Shown here: one piece after another, positions 56,244 through 64,000 of the stretch
Numbering within the stretch: position 1 is the first letter of the stretch
Layout of the letters: every line of letters begins with the position of its first letter
Assembly: GCA_021234155.1 (NCBI GenBank)
Contig: JAJEKV010000050.1
Coordinates: 8,107,700 to 8,171,699, forward strand
Reading direction: 5' to 3'
DNA: 64,000 nucleotides
Source of the DNA: Isoetes taiwanensis
Taxonomy: Eukaryota; Streptophyta; Lycopodiopsida; Isoetales; Isoetaceae
Notes under the pieces: generated by a model
The model's input: the letters and a program-made list of their open reading frames with translations, nothing else
The model's database searches: none
Told to the model about the DNA's origin: nothing
Made by a program: the position numbers and the translations under genes

Positions 56244-59037
56244 ATGAGTACTACAGGCTATGACCGATGGATATCACAAGAGGAAATTTATTACAGCTAC
56301 AGAATGGGTATATATGCACAAGGAGTCATGAGAAAGGTACTTGCAACAAATTATGTTGATGTCATAGTTGAGTATTTTTTTTTTTTTTTTTTTTTTTATT
56401 ATTGGGAATAATGTGGAATGCAAATGATCTGGTGTAAAGACAAATGAGGCAAAAGTATGATTGCTACATGGCTAGTTATTCGACCTAAGGACATTATTGA
56501 GATTACTTATTACTATAGATAACTTGAGATATAGCAATTTGGTAACAATGGTGGGACATAAGGTATGTCATCTAAAATGAATAGCATAATTGTTGGCATG
56601 TGGAAACGGCAATAGAAACTGTTTACTGCACTGACCTTATTAGCATTGGCATTGGCATTCACCTACAGTATTCGCATTGGCATTCACTTATGGTATGAAC
56701 ATGTATACTTATGTGGTCCACAATAAGGAAAATCGTGCAACATTAAAAATACCATGGACAAAGATATTGTAACCCTAAAATTGTGTACGATTGTAGAAAT
56801 TACATTTCCGGAATTGACAAGCATGTTCGCCACTGCACATCTGGCATATGGAAGCTTGGAGCACATCTGGCATATGGAAGCTTGGAGTGATCCGAACCAT
56901 TGGTAAATGGTAATTTGTGATTTTCTGAGATTAGGTTGAGCAAATATCAAAAAGCGGCCAGTCCATGACTTGATTTTAAGCTATCAGAGAACCCTAATTA
57001 GGGTAGTGCGAAGCAGAGCTTGCGGCCTGTGTGGTGTTTAAGCAACAGCTAGCATCTGATATTCATCCTACAGTGATCAAATTGCTACATTATAATACCA
57101 TAATTTGTGATGCGAATTGAATTGAAAAGGACAAAGGAAATGGGGCTTCAGATGGTCTGAATGCTAGAAGAAATAGTGCAAAAAGAAGAGCAATAATGGT
57201 GAGCATTCAACTGCAATTTCTCTGGATACGCTGGATGTGTATGGCAACAAGGATTTCCTCAAGCCGATGGCATTAAAGATGAGACAAATGGCTCCTCTCA
57301 GGTCTGATTAATTCAATTCAAATGCCTTGTCTATTTTGTGTAAAATGCTTGATGTATTGTTATTAAATCTCTGGCTCGTTACTATAATGCATTATCCTGC
57401 AGTACACTTTCAGTCTAGTATGGGCTTTCTACATCTTGCTTTAAGCCAAAAAAGAACGGCATATCTATGCTTACATTGCTGTGATAATTTAGTCCAGGCT
57501 CTTACCTTTGTGCTTGTATTGAACTGTGTCTTGGTGATCTCATGTAGACATAAGGATTGTAGACAAAATTATTTCCTGGAACAAATCTAAAATAGCTATG
57601 GTCATGGAACAGTTTTGTAGGGTTACGCACTTGGTAATTGTACATGTCATTTATTGTTAATATTTTTCGTCCCGTGTTCTCTTGGGATTTCACTACACTC
57701 ACGACTTAGGCTTATGAAATACATACATTTTGCATTGAGCATTAAGTGAGATAAAATTATTTTTCTTGATTTCACGTAAGCAAAGTAAGCTAACTTTAAC
57801 ATTTTGGAGGAAATAATGATCATGGACAGTTCTCTGTTATGTTTTACATGGGTAAGAAGGCATAAGCATACACGAGTTTTGGCTATGTTCTTGGTAGATC
57901 TAGCATTTGGCTAAACTTATTAATACTACTGCAAGAAATTTCTGTATTATTGAGGCTTATAGGAGCTGATGCAGTATTAATTGTTGTTATGATTTTAGAG
58001 CCTTAAATTTTAAGCTTTAGGGGCATGGTAGATTTGCAGAGGGCTTTGCTACAAATGCTGGTCCTATGGGTAATGATTGCTTTGCTTCTGTTTATTAGCA
58101 ACTACACAAGGATGATCTTGAGTGCATCCTTGCACAGAAAGGGTGAAGCTCATAGATGTGCATGCATGAATAGCAGTGGGCATAATAAACTGGTTACTTC
58201 CTCTGGTAATGGAATGGTTTTTGTTAAATTAGTTCTTATTCACTGTCAACAAGCCTGGTGACTGCTAGGGTTACCAGTAATGAAGCTTCCAGACCCTGTC
58301 ATAAGCTGGTTTGAAAGCATTTAATGAGCATGCATGCAGAATATAAAGGTTGCATGTAAGTTAATTTTTAAAGGCAGAGTACTTTTTCATATTCTCTGCT
58401 TGATAAATATACCCATCTATTGTGTTTATGTTAACATGCAAGGCGAAGGGCGATAAGCCCAAGGAATCCGTAGCTTACCTGCTAGTGCTTAGGGCTTTAC
58501 CCTGATTAAGGCTAATTGTCCTCTGGTTTACTGCAGGTAACGGGATTTCTTGCTCCTGTGTATGTTTCCCATTCATTCAAGTTGGAGAAGCTACATGACA
58601 TGATGACTTTGAGGTCACATTTTGGACAAGGCTGTTGAGCTGTTGATTTGAAAGACAAGGGAAATTCTAAACTTCATTTTCAATCTTATGTCGTTTTTTA
58701 GTCAATACTGAATTCTTTTAAGGGTTAATATGATGTATTGAAGAAGAACATTAATTGAATTGATAAAGAGGAAATCATTATTTCTGAAGAGAATCTGGTA
58801 ATTTCTTTTGATAAATGTTTAACCATTTTTAAGGCTTAAGTCAAAATTTACACCTGTTTTGTCTTAAGGCTGCATATTGGCCAGAAGTGGTCTTTGCAAA
58901 AGTCCATGGAAGGTAAAAGTCTGTTGAACAGATTTTAAAAGGTTTTTTTTTTTTATGTTATTGTATTTATTGACATTATGATGCTTTTGACAATATACAT
59001 CTTACTCCTCGATATGGTGGCATAGGACCCGTTCTCT
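56244..59037. other. No gene recognised
   Basis: There is a 29-base poly-T at about 56370-56398 and a duplicated GCACATCTGGCATATGGAAG near 56836-56885. AT-rich. Open frames at 57327-57590 and 58025-58261 lack domains. Confidence 0.4.
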
Positions 59038-59304
59038 GTGAGTGCTCTCGACATATACAAGAAGACTTGTAACTTCGGAGTCGTGACATTATTCATAATG
59101 GAGTTTCAATCAAGTGTTGCAGATCGTAATCGCCAGGAAGCTACCTGTGATTGTATAAAGAGGTCAAAGACTATAATGGAGGTAGATGTTGATGGCAATT
59201 TCAAGACCTTCATATTTGATGTCGATTGGCTTGACCTACAATTAAGGGGGGCCAGGACTACAGTAAAGTATAACAGAACAAGTGACTTTTTCGCTGTCAA
59301 CTAG
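59038..59304 (+). pseudogene. Possible DUF4216-like fragment of a CACTA transposon protein
   Basis: The 88-codon frame contains VDVDGNFKTFIFDVDWLDLQ and YNRTSDFFAVN. This resembles the C-terminal DUF4216 region of plant TNP2-type CACTA proteins, where a Y-G-x-L-x-x-I block precedes VLFKCDWxD and an F-x-x-VN end. The match is by pattern only and no transposase core is found upstream. It could be an unrelated remnant. Confidence 0.3.
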
Positions 59305-59700
59305 AGCAAACTGTACCCTGGTAATGAGACCCTTGTCTTTCCAGACAACTGTAAACAAGTATACTTATACATACATATCCAACTTCAAATTTAGACCATC
59401 AAAATCAGTATGACCAGAAGCTTCTTTGACCAAGTTTTTTTCTTTGTCGATCGACAAGACCCAACATGGTGGTTTACCATATAAACTACACCGAGGGATG
59501 CCCAATATTCTAAGTGCTAGAGGAGTCAATGACATCTGAAGAGCTCTCTGGCTAAACAGGGCATTCAAACTTACTCGAAAGTGAGCATCAATAGTGGACC
59601 ACCAGCTTTCATACAACATCTTACACCAGAGCAAATCCACGAAATACAGATGTACTTTATGCATTCTGATACAAATGTTGACAATGATAAAAATGATGAA
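59305..59700 (-). other. Open frame of unknown nature
   Basis: A 99-codon minus-strand frame (59365-59664) encodes a peptide with SLTPLALRILGIPRCSLYGK. I recognise no family. It may be a gene remnant or chance. Confidence 0.25.
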
Positions 59701-59830
59701 TCCTAACTAGCACTACAGGAGATGAACATTGAATTTTATATGCCTAATATTATGCACATCTTCAGTGCAATCCATCTGATAGGCTATTGGTCTTTGTGGC
59801 AATAAAAATTCCATTCAATTCAATTCTTTT
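59701..59830 (+). repeat. SINE-like 3' end with (ATTCA)n tail
   Basis: GGCTATTGGTCTTTGTGGCA (59782-59801) closely matches CCTATTGGTCTTCGTGGACG at 21311-21330. It is followed by ATAAAAATT and CCATTCAATTCAATTC. Same family, different simple-repeat tail. Confidence 0.55.
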
Positions 59831-60139
59831 TTTCCTTTTCCTCCCCTTTCTTTTCATATACCTTATGTCGGGTGAAAGAAAGGGTGGGATTTGTATATAT
59901 TCGTCATTACTAATAAGACATAGTGGGCATTCAGACATGTGACAAAAATTTGTATCTCAAATTTGTTCTGTGCAAGCTTTGTAATAAACACATGATGTGG
60001 GAATAGCACAAGTGATGAAGATGTCCAAGGGGAAGTTGCTCATACATCACCAGGGCCTTCGCGAGAGGAATGTAACACTGCATATCCTAGTCAATGCACA
60101 CCTATATCTCCAACGATGGCTTTATTCGGGTGATGTAAA

Positions 60140-60985
60140 CTATTCGGTTCAAACATCCCCTAGCTCAAACATGCCACCTAGGCTAAAAAATAACACTTGG
60201 CTCAAACATGCCACCAAGGCTCAAACAAGACATCTAGGCTCAAGCATTGCCCATAGGCTCAAACATGGCATGTGGCTCCAACATGCCACCTAGGCTCAAA
60301 CAAGTCACCTAGGCTCAAGCATGGCCCCTAGGCTCAAACATGCCACCTAGGCTTAAACAAGCCTAGGATCAAATATACCACATAAGCTAGAATAAAAAAA
60401 GCAACACGTGATGTCGCAATAACAAAATACGTCGCATGCAACATATACGCGACGTCTAGTATTTTTTGTTCTCCTTGAGAACACGTGTGGTCTTCTGGCC
60501 ATAAAACTTGGTCTCCAAGGTAATCTCGACGTTCTGAATCCATTGAAAGAGCCAGATCATGGTTCCGAAGAGGGAAAGTTGATCGTCCGCCAAAGTTAAG
60601 CATTGCCCCTAGGGTTGAGCATGCCCTAGGTCGCAAAAACATGTCACCTAAGCTCAAACATGATATATGGCTCAAACATGCCACCTAGGCTCAAACATGA
60701 CACGTGGTTGAAACATGCCACTTAGGCTCAAACAGGACACGTGGCCCAAACATGCCACATAGGCTCAAACATGCCACCTAGGCTCCAACATGCCACATAG
60801 GCTCAAACATGACACGTAGTTCAAACATGCCACCTAGGCTCAAATATGCCGCATAGGCTCAAACGTGCCATCCAGACTCAAACATGACACGTGGGACAAA
60901 CATGCCACCTAGGCTCAAGCATTGCCCTTAGGGTCGAACATGCACTAGGTCACTAAAACATGACACTTTGGCTCAAACATGGTAC
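60140..60985 (+). repeat. CAAACATGCC minisatellite, right-hand block
   Basis: About 35 monomers of 17-19 bp are interrupted at 60390-60600 by a block matching 44395-44485. CACGTGG occurs in monomers near 60703, 60739 and 60893. It shows that the minisatellite also exists without the 0.7-kb units. Confidence 0.85.
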
Positions 60986-60989
60986 GAGG

Positions 60990-61600
60990 ATCCTCGTGCA
61001 CCAACATTGCATATCCCAATGAAATTTTTTTCTGGTCTCTGCATCGCCTCCCTTATCCAAATTCCACCTTTTTTCGATGCATATTTTTTTAGTTATGTAT
61101 TTTTTTTTGCATTTATGCTTCGTAAATTCGTAATTAATGCATCGTACAAAATTAAATTCTGATTTTTTGTCAACTGGTTTACTACGTCATCACCATCATG
61201 CATGGTAATTTTTCGATTTTCCAAATAAGATTTAGTTCAAAGAGTTGGCATTAGAACGGTCCGAGCAACTTGTTGTTGGGCAGCCGAGCTGGCTCTCTTC
61301 CCCAAGTCAAGCAAGGCTAGGACTTTGCAGGGCTGCCTCACAAGAGGGAAGAGTCCAGACCCCAAGACATGCCTTAAAAAAGCTCCCGATGCAGCATTTC
61401 CTGGCAATGCTCCCCAGGGGAGGGGGGATATGCTAATAGCCACCATCCCCGAGCTCGTTTCCCATATCCAATCGTTTAATCCTCCATTCAAGGATCCTGC
61501 CTTCAGAAGGTCCAAACAAATCATCAATCCAGGAAAGCTTAACAAACCGCGAAGCGTCCTCCGGGCGACCGTATAAAAACAGAAGTGTTGGAAGTGTTCT
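60990..61600 (+). repeat. Dispersed repeat block, copy 2
   Basis: The counterpart of 43600-44160. Here it is followed after about 60 bp by the ATG of a LINE ORF1, so it could be the LINE 5' UTR/promoter. Both copies lie just downstream of the minisatellite. Confidence 0.62.
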
Positions 61601-61664
61601 GGCTGCGGCACTAAGGCGGTGGTCTGTGGCGACAACTTAAGCGGATAAGCTTTTGATGTGAAGT

Positions 61665-63817
61665 ATGGCAGGTGAAGGGAACTCCATAAGCGAACCCAGG
61701 CGATTCATCAGGCCCTCCCCAGGCGAATCCCTAAGGTGGCTCGTGTGGCCCAGCAGAATCGACCTGCTGGGTTTTCAACTATAAAAACAATGGATATGCC
61801 TTCAAACGATCCCTTAAGGGGCGGGCTGGAGGTCGTGAAGAGTAAACCGGCTGATGCAGGGCAACAGATTCGGCATGTTGGGCCGTTGTCTGGGCACCCC
61901 ATCGATCGAGATCTAGGCGGTGTTCCAAAGGGCGGCTGTGAACTGGCTTCTAGGAAGGTCGGCCAGGGCAGAGTGTTGGAGCGGGAACCTTCAATTTGCC
62001 CTCTGGGTTCTAGGCAATAGTTAACCGCTTCCGCTTTGGGCGAACTGCCGGATGTAGTCTCGGCATGGAGCTGGCGATGGGCGATGAGGTGCTGCACATG
62101 GCTGCTGGTCCAGGTATGAAGGAGAGATCGGACCTCTTCTTGGTCTGCCAGTAGATGCCCTCAGTAGGGAGCCCGCAGCTCTGTGCTCACCCAGGGCATA
62201 TCAGCCCGCAGTTAGAGGCAGCACAACCTTCAGGTACAGGCCTTTCCATGATGCGGAGGCAGAGATTCCAAGTAGCATGCCTCCACTGGAGACAGCAACC
62301 CCATTTCGCAGTCCAAGCTCGCTGGCTCCTCCCTTACCAGATGACCCCTTTGCAATGGTAGAACCGTCTGGCAATATACTCCGAGGGAGGGAGGAGGTGG
62401 TGCTGCGGGGCAGATAGATAAGCAATCAGGTAGCAAGACCCCAATTCTGGAGGGGCGTGCGGTTGAAGGTCGAGAAGTCGGCTCGGCAGGCCCTGCCTGG
62501 CGTATGAATGATACTGTAAGCAGGCTCTCACGCTCGCAGTTCTCTGAATGGATTCGGCACACAATGGCGCCAACCAACACTCTCAGAATGGAGAAGGCTC
62601 TGGCCTTTCTGAATCAACACAACAGAAGAGAGCTGCAGGTTGATCCCAGTCGTCCTCCTGCCAATATAGTCGAGGTGAATCACCAGCGGCACCTCAAGTC
62701 TATTTCTAATTTAGTCTCTTGCGCGGTGCTGGTGTACTATACCGGAGTGCTGGACACAAGGAGGGTGGGCGGGTGGTTGCAACCTCACTTTAAGCAGCTG
62801 GGAATCTTGTCGTTTCAATCCATAAAGTTCCTGGGTAATAACTTCTTTCTCCTCATGTTGGATGCGCCAACGGCGATGGAGAGGATAGTGGCGAGAGGTG
62901 TTGACCTCATGTGGGGAAATTATCTGATTTATTAGCACTATACACCTGTTGTGAGTGCTCAATCTCTGTCGGCCTTAAAGATTCCTTGTTGGTTTCAGGT
63001 GATGGATCTTCCGACAGATATGATGTTGCCTGAGTTCATGATCGCGATTGCCAACGGGCTCGGAGGTCATATCTCTCACTCCATAGTTCGGGCGCCCAAG
63101 ATTTGTGTTGCTTTATCAGCAGACAGTCCAATGCCTCCCTCAGTGACTGTCAGCAGCGGTGGTTGGTACTTTTGGTTCCTCCTCAGGCTGTTAAATGGTG
63201 CAGAGATTCAACGAATGTTTCCCGACCTCCAGATCTTCGCAGGCTCGCTTCTAGAACATAGGCCTGCCCCAGTGCCAGGGGTTCCACGGGAGACGATGCA
63301 GGAGGTTCCACGAGAAGCGACGCAGGTCCAAACACAGACTATGCCGGTGGAGAAGTCGCCTCTGGCCAAGACTCAGACGGTGGTTGAATCCATCCCGGGT
63401 AGGCCACATCAGTCTAGTGCAGTCAACGTGCCAGCGGCCGATCCAGTGAGACACGTCAGTGTGGATCCAACGGTGACCCCAGAGGTGGTGGCCCAGAAGT
63501 TGCTTCACATTTAGCAGCGTCAAAAGTTGGCAGAGCAGCAGTAGCCCCAACACTTGGGCTCGGGTCCGGCACATGATCGGGCGGTGCAGCCATCAGAATC
63601 TGATGCAGCGTCCACTCAAGGCTCTTCAAAGGGGATGTCACTGGACAAAGTGGCGAGAGTTCGTTCATTGGCGGACGAGGCAGATTTTGCCACTGATGTC
63701 ACTCTCACTGATAACTTGCTCGCTCTTGTGCCATATGACTCAGATCATCGCCGGCGCGATGGGGGCGGAAGAAAAAGCAGCGTAAGAATCCCTCTTCCCA
63801 GTAGTATTTATGGATAA
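61665..63817 (+). pseudogene. LINE ORF1 (gag-like, DUF4283-type), decayed
   Basis: ORF1 of plant L1-type LINEs encodes an RNA-binding chaperone. A start at 61665 (MAGEGNSIS) needs a frameshift near 61730 to continue as VARVAQQNRPAGFSTIK. The best-conserved part, 62504-63511, shows a DUF4283-like core: GGWLQPHFKQLG, FLGNNFFLLML, then the second half IPCWFQVMDLPTDMMLPEFM and IVRAPKICVAL. The frame from 62504 to 63817 is continuous except for TAG at 62933-62935, 63512-63514 and 63542-63544. The third lies in a glutamine run (EQQ-stop-PQ), so CAG to TAG is the simple explanation there. The stop TAA (63815-63817) overlaps the ATG of ORF2 (63810). Confidence 0.68.
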
Positions 63818-64000
63818 GAAGATTTTGAGTTGGAATGTTCGAGGGATTCGCTCTCGTCCAGTAAGAGAACGAGAGTAGCGTTGGTTGTTCGGAAGATGGA
63901 TCCAGATATCTTGTGCCTTCAAGAACATAAGTGTCACAAGGGTGACACCCGGACACTGCTGGACATGTTTGGCCTGCAATACGCTGCCGCTGTTGCCAGC
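63810..64000 (+). pseudogene. LINE ORF2 start: APE-type endonuclease, cut by the window end
   Basis: ATG at 63810 starts KKILSWNVRGIRS, the signature N terminus of plant LINE endonucleases. A one-base loss near 63875 shifts the frame. In the new frame VVRKMDPDILCLQEHKCHKG follows, containing the catalytic QE(H/T)K motif. The start codon overlaps the ORF1 stop by eight bases, suggesting translation of ORF2 by termination-reinitiation. The reverse transcriptase would lie beyond the window. Confidence 0.8.

Noticed and set aside
61736-62020. Separate 94-codon gene
   Set aside because: It is in the same frame as LINE ORF1 and fits as its N-terminal part.

Overview
The window looks like nuclear DNA of a land plant, most likely a seedless vascular plant such as a fern or lycophyte. 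This rests on a pentatricopeptide-repeat (PPR) gene of plant organelle-RNA type, a glycosyltransferase with the plant PSPG box, a sucrose synthase fragment, a TM9SF fragment, Ty1/copia, CACTA, hAT-like and LINE elements, GT-AG introns, and very low gene density. The exact taxon is inference. Nothing suggests prokaryotic, organellar or viral origin.

Layout. 1-4.2 kb: AT-rich DNA with two splice-compatible exons of an unrecognised membrane protein. 4.2-14.1 kb: a nest bounded by ~220-bp inverted repeats (4213-4427 and 13835-14059). Inside are tRNA-like repeats, a Pif1/Helitron-type helicase fragment and a hAT/TTF-zinc-finger ORF. This ORF is split from the helicase fragment by a CACTA element at 6796-12671, which has matching TIRs and an ATA/ATA target duplication and carries an intron-containing SNF2-RING gene fragment. 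15.4-17.0 kb: a nearly intact PPR gene broken by one 10-bp tandem duplication. 17.0-18.3 kb: a UDP-glycosyltransferase fragment between short inverted repeats, next to a GC-rich foldback element. 18.4-21.4 kb: tandem repeats and SINE-like insertions. 22.3-23.4 kb: a decayed multi-exon gene. 25.0-32.5 kb: a copia element (LTRs about 98% identical, PBS and PPT visible) between two copies of a ~600-bp direct repeat, followed by a second LTR with its own PBS. 33-42 kb: gene scraps (sucrose synthase, TM9SF), a perfect 107-bp inverted repeat at 37227-37662, a purine tract and an array of short hairpins.

42.9-53.9 kb holds a higher-order satellite. Two ~0.7-kb unit types, A and B, alternate. Most units end in a minisatellite that alternates a CCTAGG-containing and a CACGTG-containing monomer. 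A related minisatellite recurs at 60.1-61.0 kb. 53.9-55.7 kb (minus) and 61.7-64.0 kb (plus) are decayed LINEs; the second has ORF1 and the start of the ORF2 endonuclease and runs off the window.

How it fits together: the window is a transposon graveyard with fragments of cellular genes rather than a set of cooperating genes. The PPR gene is the only near-complete host-type gene. Several unrelated dead reading frames are interrupted by TAG where glutamine (CAG) is expected or plausible, consistent with C-to-T decay at methylated CHG sites.
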